NCBI GenBank assembly: GCA_018821175.1
Contig: JAHJMX010000117.1
Coordinates: 1 to 12,564, forward strand
Reading direction: 5' to 3'
Length of the DNA stretch: 12,564 bases
DNA from: Patescibacteria group bacterium
GTDB taxonomy: Bacteria > Patescibacteriota > Gracilibacteria > UBA1369 > PNNO01
Shown here: in pieces, positions 1 to 6,632 of the stretch
How the letters are laid out: each line of letters starts with the position of its first letter
How positions within the stretch are numbered: position 1 is the stretch's first letter
Notes under the pieces: generated by a model
The model's database searches: none
The model's input: the letters and a program-made list of their open reading frames with translations, nothing else
Told to the model about the DNA's origin: nothing
Position numbers and translations under genes: made by a program

Positions 1-1
1 G

Positions 2-457
2 ATTGACAAAAGATTGAACATTAAAGAACTTGGGATTAAGAAAGATGCAGATTGTAAAAAAATTGCAGAAATGCTTTTGAATAGAGTGAAAATATCTTTA
101 CTTGGTGATCTAAGTTATGTTTCGTTTGGTGAAATGATGAATGATTTGGTTTATATAGCTAATGATGGCCAATTGGATATAAAAGATTTTAGAAACATTT
201 CAGATGTTTTGAGTGTTTTGTATGAAGGGAATGACGATTTTTCTAGATTGCCTATCGGGGATGGAGCTGATCAAAATAAAGAAGCTCAACGTTTATATAA
301 GCTTATGGAGTCTAAATATTTAGAAATACAAAAGAAACAAAAAGAAGTGGTTAAAAAGCCAGCATCTGCGCCAACTTTTTTGAGTCGCCAGATTGCCCCT
401 TCTGACAATAGTGACGATTGGGCTGATAATTTAGATATAGATTCATTGTTCAAGTAA
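2..457 (+). CDS. hypothetical protein, 5' end cut by the window edge
   Basis: The reading frame is open to the left edge, so the real start probably lies upstream; the TTG at 14-16 is an in-frame alternative start but has nothing special in front of it. The visible part (about 152 codons) is mostly predicted helical. It then has a Lys/Gln-rich stretch (KKQKEVVKK), a short Ala/Pro-containing linker and an acidic tail ending in DIDSLFK, which looks like a flexible end that could dock on a partner. No signal peptide or membrane segment is visible. I do not recognise a family. The next gene starts 2 bases after the TAA stop (TAATAATG), so the two are almost certainly co-transcribed and probably translationally coupled. 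A role shared with that acidic neighbour is an inference only. Confidence 0.7.
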   Translation: MDKRLNIKELGIKKDADCKKIAEMLLNRVKISLLGDLSYVSFGEMMNDLVYIANDGQLDIKDFRNISDVLSVLYEGNDDFSRLPIGDGADQNKEAQRLYKLMESKYLEIQKKQKEVVKKPASAPTFLSRQIAPSDNSDDWADNLDIDSLFK

Positions 458-459
458 TA

Positions 460-1104
460 ATGGAAATTTTTTCACAAGAGCCAATTGATTCAAAAGATGA
501 AGCTCAAGCAATTGAGCTTTCTGTTAATAATCTAGAAATACGTTGTGCAGAGGTTTTTTTGGAGAATGGTTATTTTGATGATGAGGAATTTTTGGGAATC
601 CTTGATCAGTTGGAAGGTTTGCATGAAGAGTTGAATGAAATCGTTGCAAATACCGAAAATATTGATCCGAAAATTCTTAATCTAAATTACCGTTCAATTG
701 CCAGAATATCCCTTTTGCTAATACGTTTAGAATTGTATGGAGGCAGTACATTGTTTGATAAGGATGCTTTTTATGACGATATAGAGTTTGAAGAGTTTAA
801 TGCTGATGATATTTTAGATTTAATTGAAGCGGCGAAAAGATCAGAAGATTATATATTTTTGAAGGAAATCGTTGATCAGGCAATTTACATTTCGGAATCC
901 GTTATTCAGGAAGAAGATATCAAAGAAGAGCTTATACATGACATATATGCTTTGCTAGAAGATCAAAAAAAGGAATTAGATCGTAAACATATTATTGATG
1001 CTGATTCAAAAATACATTTAGAAGTATTGATGAATGAAATTTACAGTAAATATAAAAACATTTTCCCTGATCATCAAATAACGATGAAGTCAAAGAAGCC
1101 TTAA
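460..1104 (+). CDS. strongly acidic hypothetical protein, 214 aa
   Basis: The frame is complete, from the ATG nested in TAATAATG just after the previous stop to a TAA. The protein is strikingly acidic: I count about 52 Asp/Glu against 21 Lys/Arg, a net charge near -31 in 214 residues. Acidic clusters lie around residues 40-58, 106-120 and 150-170. It looks all-helical, with regularly spaced Leu/Ile, and has no signal peptide or membrane helix. Only the last few residues (MKSKKP) turn basic. No family is recognised. Acidic helical proteins of this size can be chaperone-like, nucleic-acid mimics or scaffold partners, and none of these can be chosen from the sequence. No Shine-Dalgarno motif precedes it, so translation may depend on coupling to the upstream gene. 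Its stop overlaps the stop of the opposing helicase gene. Confidence 0.82.
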   Translation: MEIFSQEPIDSKDEAQAIELSVNNLEIRCAEVFLENGYFDDEEFLGILDQLEGLHEELNEIVANTENIDPKILNLNYRSIARISLLLIRLELYGGSTLFDKDAFYDDIEFEEFNADDILDLIEAAKRSEDYIFLKEIVDQAIYISESVIQEEDIKEELIHDIYALLEDQKKELDRKHIIDADSKIHLEVLMNEIYSKYKNIFPDHQITMKSKKP

Positions 1105-3749
1105 TTTCTTATATATTTGCGATTGATTCTTATTCCTTCCGGTAGAGACATAAGGAAATTTCGGCCGTAACTTTTTGTGATAATACGTGAGTCCAAAATT
1201 ATAACTTTCCCCGAGTCTTTCGCAGATCTGATTAAGCGGCCAAAGCCTTGCTTGAAGCGCAAAATTGCTCTCGGGATTTGATATTGATAAAATGGATCGT
1301 CGAGCAATTCAGATCGTGCTTTGTGGATCGGATCGTCCGGTGGATCGAATGGGAGTTTTTGAATTATGACGCAACTCAGAGCTGATCCTTTGATATCTAC
1401 ACCTTCCCAAAAAGTATTTGTTCCAAAAATCACGCTGCTATCCGGATCCTTCTTGAAGAGTTCCAGAATTTTGTTGCGACCTCCAGATATGTTTTGTGCT
1501 AAAATTGTAATTCCTTTTTCTTTAAGCGCTGTTGCGAGCTTGAGATATGTTGCTTCAATTGCCTTTTTTGAAGTAAAAAGCACTAGTGTTTTTCCAGTAT
1601 TTCCAATGACAGTTTCATAAATTAAACTTGCAGATTGATCGAAATATCCATGGCTGTTTGGTGGTTGTAGATCTTCATAAATGTTTAATTCAACCTGATC
1701 TTGATATGAAAAATGTGATGGAATAATTGCTTCGTCGAAAGTTTCGTCGAGTTGCAATTGTTGCCTCATATAATCAAAAGTTTTATTTACCGTTAGTGTT
1801 GCTGAGGTGAGAATTATGCTTTTTTTCTCATGGAAAAGTGTACCGTTAAGATGATCTCCAACTTCGATTGGGGCTGATTTGATTCCAAGTGACCCATCGA
1901 ATTTTTGGAAAATCCATGTTATTTGTTTGTTTAGATTTGATTCTAATGCTTCTTCTGTGACGATAGCTAAATTACTTATATGTTCTTGAAGGGAATCGCA
2001 TTCAATTCCCATGAGTTTAGCAATTTCTTCATCCTCTTCTTCCTTGATATGTTCGCGTAACGCTTTGATGAGCTGTGTGCATTGTAAACGTACGTTTTCG
2101 GCTGAATCTGTAACTTTTTGCCATTCTAGCGTTCCTTGGAAACTACTTGTGATTTGCAAATTTTGTATGCTGTTTGCATACATCGAATTTTTTTCGAAGA
2201 AGATTCCAAGTAAGCCAAAAAATACAACAATGCGATCTCGCAAAATGTCAATTTCATCAACGTATGATAAATATTTTTTTGCTAAATTACGAAGATTTCT
2301 AAGTGGTCGATCTAGACTGTCATTTGTTAATGTTATCGTGAGGGCTTCTGTAGCTTCAGCTTCTAAATGATGGGCCTCATCAACGATTAAGTGGTCATGT
2401 TGGGGCAAAACTTGTGTTGGTGTTGTCGTGTCACTTAACAACAAAGCATGATTTGTAATTATGATGTCTGCATTTTGCGCACTTTCGCGGGCTTTTGAGA
2501 GAAAACATTTCATTGAAAAACTGGCGTCGTGATGCGGACATTTGATTATATCGCAGCAAACTTCATTCCACGCAAAATATTCCTTACCTTGTAATGAAAG
2601 TTCTTCGAGATCTCCACTTCGTGTGTTTGGTAGCCATATCAAAATTTTCATCAACAATGTGATTTCGTGGTCTTGAAAGGAATCTTTTTGTCTGAATTGA
2701 TTGAATCTTTCAACAGATAAATAATTTTGTCTGCCTTTTAATACGGTAACTTTGAGTGGATCTACATCTCCATCTTTAAGCCCCATATAAGCCTTGAGGG
2801 CTTTTTGTACAACTGGTACATCTTTTTTGTAAAGTTGATCTTGTAGCGTTTTTGTATGTGTTGCGATGACAACTTTTTGATCATTAGCTTTTGCTAGAAA
2901 TGCTGATGGTAAAATATAGGCAATTGATTTCCCGGTCCCAGTTCCAGCTTCACAAAGTAAATTACGCTCATCGTTGAAGGCATCAATAATTTTCGTTGTC
3001 ATTTGGATTTGTGGCTGTCTAACTTCATAATCTTCTTCTAGTTTGCTTATATGCCCATCTTCATTATAAAAAGATAGAATTTCATCTTTGTTGAATTCAA
3101 ATTCTTTATTGTTTTGATTTGCTTCGATTTGATCCGATAAATTCTTTTTCGGTTTTTTTGATTTTTTCGAGGTTTTTGCCTTTGCTTCAAGGAAAATCCG
3201 TTTTAGTGGCCACTCAGTTTTCTCAACAAGTTCTTTGATTTCATTTAAAGTTTCTGGATCGATTTCTGTAATTTTCTTCATCAGAATTTGGAATAATTCT
3301 GCCGAAGCAACAGCATCATCCAAGGCACGATGTTGATTTTCATGAGAAATCCCAAGTTTTTCAGTGAGAATACCGAGGCTGTAAGAATGCATTCCTGGAA
3401 TTAAAATTCCAGATAACGGGAGAGTGTCATACATTTTATTGTCTAGAACAAGCCCTTTTTCAGCCAAAAAATCAATATCGAATGAAATATTATGTCCTAC
3501 GATTGGAAGGTCTCCAATGAAATCCAACAATGCTTCTTGTATATCTTCAAGATGTGGGGCTCCAATGAGATCCGCAGATTTAATACCAGTTATATGGGTA
3601 ATAATTTCCGGGATATCATAATCAATTGAAAGAAACGTTGTATAGCGATCAATGATCCTTTTATCATCAAATTTAGTAGCCCCAATTTCAATGATATCGT
3701 CCTTTTCTTGATTTAATCCAGTTGTTTCAATATCCAGTGCAATATACAT
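1101..3749 (-). CDS. dinG: DnaQ-like 3'-5' exonuclease fused to DinG-type DEAH helicase
   Basis: 882 residues. Residues 1-160 are a DEDDh exonuclease: D6 and E8 in DIETTG, D91 after GHNISF, and H140 with D145 in HRALDDA, so all five catalytic positions are present. A Lys-rich linker (about 190-205) leads to a superfamily-2 XPD/DinG-type helicase. Its motifs are a Q-like motif (QPQIQ, 245-249), Walker A (GTGTGKS, 269-275), DEAH box (457-460), motif III (TSATL, 648-652), motif V (GTNTFWEGVD, 776-785) and motif VI (QGFGRLIR, 834-841). Length and order match the exonuclease-helicase DinG proteins known from Gram-positive bacteria. The protein probably trims or unwinds DNA or RNA-DNA structures during repair. 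Cysteines 398, 399, 404 and 415 lie where DinG/XPD proteins hold an Fe-S cluster, but the first ligand position (KGRxNYL-C) is Ser345 here. No convincing promoter was found; a GGA lies about 8 bases before the ATG. Confidence 0.95.
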   Translation of the reverse strand: MYIALDIETTGLNQEKDDIIEIGATKFDDKRIIDRYTTFLSIDYDIPEIITHITGIKSADLIGAPHLEDIQEALLDFIGDLPIVGHNISFDIDFLAEKGLVLDNKMYDTLPLSGILIPGMHSYSLGILTEKLGISHENQHRALDDAVASAELFQILMKKITEIDPETLNEIKELVEKTEWPLKRIFLEAKAKTSKKSKKPKKNLSDQIEANQNNKEFEFNKDEILSFYNEDGHISKLEEDYEVRQPQIQMTTKIIDAFNDERNLLCEAGTGTGKSIAYILPSAFLAKANDQKVVIATHTKTLQDQLYKKDVPVVQKALKAYMGLKDGDVDPLKVTVLKGRQNYLSVERFNQFRQKDSFQDHEITLLMKILIWLPNTRSGDLEELSLQGKEYFAWNEVCCDIIKCPHHDASFSMKCFLSKARESAQNADIIITNHALLLSDTTTPTQVLPQHDHLIVDEAHHLEAEATEALTITLTNDSLDRPLRNLRNLAKKYLSYVDEIDILRDRIVVFFGLLGIFFEKNSMYANSIQNLQITSSFQGTLEWQKVTDSAENVRLQCTQLIKALREHIKEEEDEEIAKLMGIECDSLQEHISNLAIVTEEALESNLNKQITWIFQKFDGSLGIKSAPIEVGDHLNGTLFHEKKSIILTSATLTVNKTFDYMRQQLQLDETFDEAIIPSHFSYQDQVELNIYEDLQPPNSHGYFDQSASLIYETVIGNTGKTLVLFTSKKAIEATYLKLATALKEKGITILAQNISGGRNKILELFKKDPDSSVIFGTNTFWEGVDIKGSALSCVIIQKLPFDPPDDPIHKARSELLDDPFYQYQIPRAILRFKQGFGRLIRSAKDSGKVIILDSRIITKSYGRNFLMSLPEGIRINRKYIRN

Positions 3750-3788
3750 TCATTTCCGTTAAATTGTCAGTTCCTTACTATAATAACG

Positions 3789-3875
3789 CTTTGTCAGATA
3801 TAAGCTAGTAGAAAGTTTGGAAGTTTTATCACGCGATACAAATCTAATTGTGTCTACTAGTATTTTTTGACAAAG
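3789..3875. repeat. nested inverted repeat between dinG and the RNA gene
   Basis: Two perfect 8-bp inverted repeats are nested. The outer pair is CTTTGTCA (3789-3796) with TGACAAAG (3868-3875). The inner pair is CTAGTAGA (3805-3812) with TCTACTAG (3853-3860). They are separated by a nearly symmetric 8/7-base internal loop. Within the remaining 40 bases, TTTATC and GATAcAAA can pair further around an ACGC turn. The whole 87 bases could form one long rod on either strand. The right outer arm overlaps the -35 box of the plus-strand RNA promoter. The element could be an operator dyad, or a structured 5' leader if dinG is transcribed from further upstream on the minus strand. Confidence 0.6.
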
Positions 3876-3895
3876 TCTTTGCAATTTCATACAAT
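3867..3895 (+). promoter_or_regulatory. near-consensus sigma-70 promoter of the RNA gene
   Basis: TTGACA at 3867-3872 is followed by a 17-base spacer and TACAAT at 3890-3895. That is a perfect -35 and a five-of-six -10 at optimal spacing, pointing away from dinG. Transcription should start about 7 bases further on, near 3901-3903 (GAAAC). It is the closest match to the consensus in the window and fits a strongly expressed stable RNA rather than an ordinary protein gene. Confidence 0.75.
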
Positions 3896-3900
3896 ACTCT

Positions 3901-3939
3901 GAAACAAAAAGTTAAAACAAAAAGTTCAACCAAAAAGTT
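3901..3939 (+). repeat. three tandem 13-nt repeats at the RNA 5' end
   Basis: CAAAAAGTT occurs at 3905-3913, 3918-3926 and 3931-3939, exactly 13 bases apart. The full units are GAAACAAAAAGTT, AAAACAAAAAGTT and CAACCAAAAAGTT. They occupy the first ~40 transcribed bases of the predicted RNA. TGAAAC (3900-3905) and GTTTCA (3937-3942) at the ends could pair and loop out the repeats. Confidence 0.75.
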
Positions 3940-4330
3940 TCAAAATAAAAACACAAAATGCTCCTTTAAAACTCGGTCTTCACTCTCTGCCAAAATTAGC
4001 AGATAAAAATGTGAAGTAATCAGGGTAGAAAAAGATGGGCAGGTGAAAAAAATCAAAAAGATTTCACCTTCTCTCCCTCTCTACTCAGCGATGGAAACAA
4101 ATAGTGACTCTCTTGTTTCCGACACAAACTTTTGCTCGGTGTTTACCTTGTAGCTTTATGCACATGTGTCAAATACATAAAACGGGCGGTCCTTGGCCAG
4201 ACTGAAAACTTATATTAGCCGAAGTTGGGTTGCGATTTGTACTCGTCACACACAAAAACAAAAATAAATCTTGAACAGAAACAAACACTGTTGATAAGAT
4301 TTGAACCTCATCATTGATGGGGTTTTTTCT
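3902..4330 (+). ncRNA. candidate structured non-coding RNA, about 430 nt, family unknown
   Basis: An RNA gene is inferred because a near-consensus promoter (3867-3895) and an intrinsic terminator (4304-4330) bracket a region without a convincing protein frame but with several good hairpins. Visible stems are: CTTCAC/GTGAAG (3978-3983/4011-4016) enclosing TCTGC/GCAGA (3986-3990/3999-4003); GTAGA/TCTAC (4025-4029/4080-4084) enclosing GGG/CCC and AGGTGAAA/TTTCACCT (4041-4048/4062-4069); GGAAACAA/TTGTTTCC (4093-4100/4113-4120); GGTC/GGCC (4188-4191/4195-4198); AACTT/AAGTT (4207-4211/4222-4226); and AACAG/CTGTT before the terminator. The size would suit RNase P RNA or tmRNA. However, I find neither the GAGGAAAGTCC core of the former nor a tRNA-like T arm, a TTCGA motif or a plausible tag frame for the latter. 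It also lacks the SRP RNA motif. It does not look like a leader of the downstream methyltransferase, which has its own promoter after the terminator. Confidence 0.6.
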
Positions 4331-4333
4331 TTT
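4304..4333 (+). terminator. intrinsic terminator of the RNA gene
   Basis: The stem AACCTCATC (4304-4312) pairs with GATGGGGTT (4316-4324) around a three-base loop: seven core pairs, including one G-T, extended by two A-T pairs. It is followed by a T-rich tract (TTTTTTCTTTTA). This is a textbook Rho-independent terminator for transcription in the plus direction. Confidence 0.8.
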
Positions 4334-4386
4334 ATATATTAAAAATGACGTTGTGATTTTTTGAGTATGAAGAAAATTGGAATTAC

Positions 4387-4395
4387 TGATATAAT
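4387..4395 (+). promoter_or_regulatory. extended -10 promoter of the methyltransferase gene
   Basis: TG at 4387-4388, one base, then a perfect TATAAT at 4390-4395 form an extended -10 element. No good -35 box lies at 17 bases, as is usual for this promoter class. The start would be near 4402, giving a leader of about 30 bases before the ATG at 4434. Confidence 0.65.
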
Positions 4396-4433
4396 CAGTT
4401 CAAGTTTTTTATAAATTTAATTAATTTGCACGA

Positions 4434-5030
4434 ATGGAAATGTTCGCTGTGCCTTGGGCCATTGTAGTTTGTGGTTGGATGATTATTTTTTTGATTTTGG
4501 CTATTACACATTTAAAATTACACCATCTTAGTGGTGGGATTTATGCTTTTGAAGATAAAGATTTGCATAGGCAGCGAATTGTTTTGCGACTTACAACTTT
4601 GATGTATTTAATAGCTGGTTGTTTTTTGGCATGGAATATGTATTTTGCTTCATTTGATGCTGTTTCTGGGATAATGGAAAAGTATTTTATTGGTATTGGA
4701 ATCATCGTTTTTGCTGCGGCAATTTTGTTGATTATTAAAGCTCGAATTGCACTTGGTAGCAACTGGACTTGGAGTGGATATTTACTTAAAGATAAGCATA
4801 GTTTGATTCAAGAGGGACCTTATAAATATATTAGGCATCCGCTTTATACAGGATATTTACTTGCAGGAGTGGCTTCTGGACTTGTTTTGACAAGTTCGGC
4901 CGTTTTGTTTGTTTGTCTTTTCATAATCCCAATTTTATATTGGGAGGCGATCATTGAAGAACAGCATCTACAAGTTATTTTTCCTGACGAATACAAGAAA
5001 TACATGCAAAAGACTCGGATGTTTTTTTAA
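4434..5030 (+). CDS. integral membrane methyltransferase, ICMT/PEMT-like
   Basis: 198 residues with about four or five hydrophobic segments (roughly 7-25, 53-72, 84-104 and 142-170, the last long enough for a helical hairpin). The C-terminal half carries the hallmark of the isoprenylcysteine carboxyl methyltransferase / phospholipid methyltransferase superfamily: GPYKYIRHPLYTGY (128-141), then EEQHL (175-179) and DEYKKY (185-190). In this family these residues form the S-adenosylmethionine pocket at the membrane surface. Bacterial members methylate varied small or lipid-like acceptors, and nothing here names the substrate; true prenyl-protein methylation is not implied. ATG 4434 is used; an in-frame ATG two codons later is equally possible. 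There is no Shine-Dalgarno motif. The gene appears monocistronic and converges on carA. Confidence 0.85.
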   Translation: MEMFAVPWAIVVCGWMIIFLILAITHLKLHHLSGGIYAFEDKDLHRQRIVLRLTTLMYLIAGCFLAWNMYFASFDAVSGIMEKYFIGIGIIVFAAAILLIIKARIALGSNWTWSGYLLKDKHSLIQEGPYKYIRHPLYTGYLLAGVASGLVLTSSAVLFVCLFIIPILYWEAIIEEQHLQVIFPDEYKKYMQKTRMFF

Positions 5031-5064
5031 TACGAGTTTAAATTAAAAGGCGAATCTTGATTAT

Positions 5065-5095
5065 GAAATCCTGATTAGGAAGATTTTGTGTTCTT
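5065..5095. terminator. possible weak bidirectional terminator between convergent genes
   Basis: In the 78 bases separating the methyltransferase and carA stops, TCCT-GATT-AGGA (5069-5080) forms a short hairpin. It can be lengthened by AAATC pairing with GATTT across a two-base bulge. It is followed by TTTTGTGTTCTTTT on the plus strand. AATCTT (5053-5058) with AAGATT (5080-5085) is an alternative stem. The structure is weak, but it is the only candidate here. Confidence 0.35.
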
Positions 5096-5108
5096 TTGTG
5101 GAAAATCG

Positions 5109-6179
5109 TTAAAGCATTTCCACGAATTGATCAAAAAGATAGTTAGTGTCTACTGGTCCAGGAGTGGCTTCTGGATGGAATTGTACAGACATAAGTGGCT
5201 TTTTCTTATGTCGAATTCCTTCGACTGTATTGTCGTTAGCATTTACAAACCAAGTTTCCCAATCTTTTGCGAGTGATTTTTCGCGTACTGCAAATCCATG
5301 ATTTTGTGAAGTGATGTGACACATTCCAGTTTGCAAATCGATGCATGGTTGGTTTTGAGATCTATGCCCATATTTTAATTTGTATGTTTTTGCGCCAGAT
5401 GCAATTGCGAGCATTTGATTGCCCAAACAGATGCCGAAAGTAGGGATGTTTGCATCAATACATTTTTTTACAATTGCGTGAGTTTCTTTCACGATTTGTG
5501 GGTCGCCAGGGCCGTTTGAAAGTAACACGCCGTCAAATTTCAACTTATTTTCAAAAATATCGTAATTCCATGGAACACGATCTACCGTTATGTTTCTTTT
5601 GAGTAAACTTCGAATGATGTTGTTTTTTACTCCGCAATCAATTAAAGCTACACGTTTTTTCCCACGTTTGTATGTTATTGGTTTTTTGGTGCTAACTTGA
5701 GCTACTAAATTGTCTGTATTTGGGTCGTGAAATTCTAGTTTTGAATTTTCGTCAAAAACGATTTTCCCAAGCATGGCCCCTTTTTCTCTGAGTTTTTGTG
5801 TCAGGGCGCGAGTGTCGATCCCTTGTAATGCCGGGATATTGTTCTCCTTGAGCCATTTTGCGAGTGTGAGTTTTGAATTCCAATGATTCGGTTTTTCGCA
5901 ATATTCAGTTACGATTAATCCGCTGATATGCATGTGATCACTTTCGAAATTTTTCATTAAACCAAATTCATCTTTTTCATCTCCGGGAACACCATAATTG
6001 CCAATTAAAGGTGAAGTTAGTGTCAAAATTTGTCCAGTATAAGAAGGATCGGTAAAACTTTCCGGATATCCAACCATTCCAGTATTGAAAACAACTTCAC
6101 CATTCATTTCTGTTTCTGCCCCAAACGAAAAACCCTCAAGTTTTGTTCCGTCCTCAAGTATTAAATAACCTTTATTCAT
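5109..6179 (-). CDS. carA: carbamoyl-phosphate synthase small (glutaminase) subunit
   Basis: 356 residues, the usual family length. It hydrolyses glutamine and passes ammonia to the large subunit (CarB) to make carbamoyl phosphate for pyrimidine and arginine synthesis in the cytoplasm. The N-terminal CarA domain is clear (LEDGTKLEGFSFGA, then FNTGMVGYPESFTDPSY). The class I glutamine amidotransferase domain begins near residue 175. It has the oxyanion-loop SNGPGDP (221-227), the nucleophile Cys251 in FGICLGNQ, GHRSQNQP (271-278), SQNHGFAV (291-298), and His335 with Glu337 in QFHPEA, so the catalytic triad is complete. ATG 6179 is the natural start. No carB follows: the 3' neighbour is a convergent methyltransferase gene, so carB must lie elsewhere. 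An A-rich leader of about 35 bases separates the predicted transcription start from the ATG. Confidence 0.97.
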   Translation of the reverse strand: MNKGYLILEDGTKLEGFSFGAETEMNGEVVFNTGMVGYPESFTDPSYTGQILTLTSPLIGNYGVPGDEKDEFGLMKNFESDHMHISGLIVTEYCEKPNHWNSKLTLAKWLKENNIPALQGIDTRALTQKLREKGAMLGKIVFDENSKLEFHDPNTDNLVAQVSTKKPITYKRGKKRVALIDCGVKNNIIRSLLKRNITVDRVPWNYDIFENKLKFDGVLLSNGPGDPQIVKETHAIVKKCIDANIPTFGICLGNQMLAIASGAKTYKLKYGHRSQNQPCIDLQTGMCHITSQNHGFAVREKSLAKDWETWFVNANDNTVEGIRHKKKPLMSVQFHPEATPGPVDTNYLFDQFVEML

Positions 6180-6220
6180 GAAGTTCTTAAATTAATTTCC
6201 TTTTTACCTCTCGATTGAGG

Positions 6221-6249
6221 ATTTTACCCTATTATTTTTAAATTTTCCA
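6221..6249 (-). promoter_or_regulatory. possible carA promoter
   Basis: On the minus strand, TGGAAA (6244-6249) and TAAAAT (6221-6226) are separated by 17 bases, a moderate match to sigma-70 elements. Transcription would start near 6214, inside the small inverted repeat CCTC/GAGG (6207-6210/6217-6220). I see no pyrimidine-type attenuator in the leader. The call rests on spacing and two imperfect hexamers. Confidence 0.4.
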
Positions 6250-6307
6250 GCGTACCTTCATTGTTACCTGTTTTTTGGCTTCAGGTCTTTATTTCGGAGT
6301 AATTTTC

Positions 6308-6316
6308 TGGTATAAT
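6308..6316 (+). promoter_or_regulatory. extended -10 promoter of the small-paralogue/giant-protein operon
   Basis: TG at 6308-6309, one base, then perfect TATAAT at 6311-6316, the same architecture as the methyltransferase promoter. The -35 position (about TTTATT at 6288-6293) is poor. The start near 6323 leaves a 40-base, A-rich leader without a Shine-Dalgarno motif at usable distance (AGGAAA lies about 25 bases before the ATG). Confidence 0.65.
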
Positions 6317-6363
6317 CAAAAGATTAAATAAACAGGAAAAATAAAAATTAAAAAAGCAAAGAT

Positions 6364-6630
6364 ATGGTTATAAAATCAGATAATATCAGTGAACAGATGC
6401 TGATAAACAAAATAAAATCTGTTAAAAGTCTTTCGAATTATGAAAAGAAAGAATGGGAACGCATAGTTTCAAGGCTTGACGTTGCTGAGAGGAATAGGCT
6501 TTTTGAGTATTTTGATGAAATGTCTGAAAAAGAAATTAAGTTTGAAATTAAAATTATTTCTCAAAATAAAACAACAGATAAATATGATGAAATTTGTGAG
6601 GATGTGACTAGAAAATTTATCGAAAAATAA
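6364..6630 (+). CDS. small helical protein, paralogue of the next gene
   Basis: 88 residues, charged and probably all-helical, with no signal peptide or membrane segment. From residue 22 to the end it aligns without gaps to residues 21-87 of the following protein: I count 19 identities in 67 columns (28%). The shared positions include LSxxEKKEW, then I, ExN, a conserved Phe, KII, DxY and a terminal FI. The two therefore look like an old tandem duplication. I do not recognise the family. It is the first gene of a tight operon, two bases ahead of its paralogue and followed by the giant GGDEF-domain gene, so the small proteins may be partners or regulators of the giant. That is an inference from position only. 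The ATG follows an A-rich leader without a Shine-Dalgarno motif. Confidence 0.75.
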   Translation: MVIKSDNISEQMLINKIKSVKSLSNYEKKEWERIVSRLDVAERNRLFEYFDEMSEKEIKFEIKIISQNKTTDKYDEICEDVTRKFIEK

Positions 6631-6632
6631 AT

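Noticed and set aside
2011..2370. 119-codon open frame opposite the dinG helicase
   Set aside because: Ser-rich antisense of a motif-supported gene, with no independent signals.
4091..4153. 20-codon frame (METNSDSLVSDTNFCSVFTL) inside the RNA gene
   Set aside because: No ribosome-binding signal, it overlaps a perfect 8-bp hairpin, and short frames like this are expected by chance. Kept only as a possibility for conservation testing.
4289..4297. DnaA-box-like TTATCAACA on the minus strand near A-rich repeats, suggesting a replication origin
   Set aside because: A single site with one mismatch, forming part of the AACAG/CTGTT hairpin; no cluster of boxes and no dnaA or dnaN nearby.
3902..4330. 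RNase P RNA or tmRNA as identity of the RNA gene
   Set aside because: The size fits, and AGAAAGTTTGG (3810-3820) and ACAGAA (4276-4281) superficially recall RNase P core strands. But the first lies upstream of the promoter, P4 pairing fails, and ACAG is part of a local hairpin. For tmRNA there is no T arm with TTCGA and no plausible tag frame.
4304..4433. Riboswitch or attenuator leader controlling the methyltransferase
   Set aside because: The terminator precedes the gene, but a perfect extended -10 promoter lies between it and the ATG, and no known riboswitch core motif was recognised upstream.
6207..6220. CCTC/GAGG hairpin in the carA leader as a pyrimidine attenuator
   Set aside because: Only four pairs, no following T-tract in the carA direction and no alternative anti-terminator structure.
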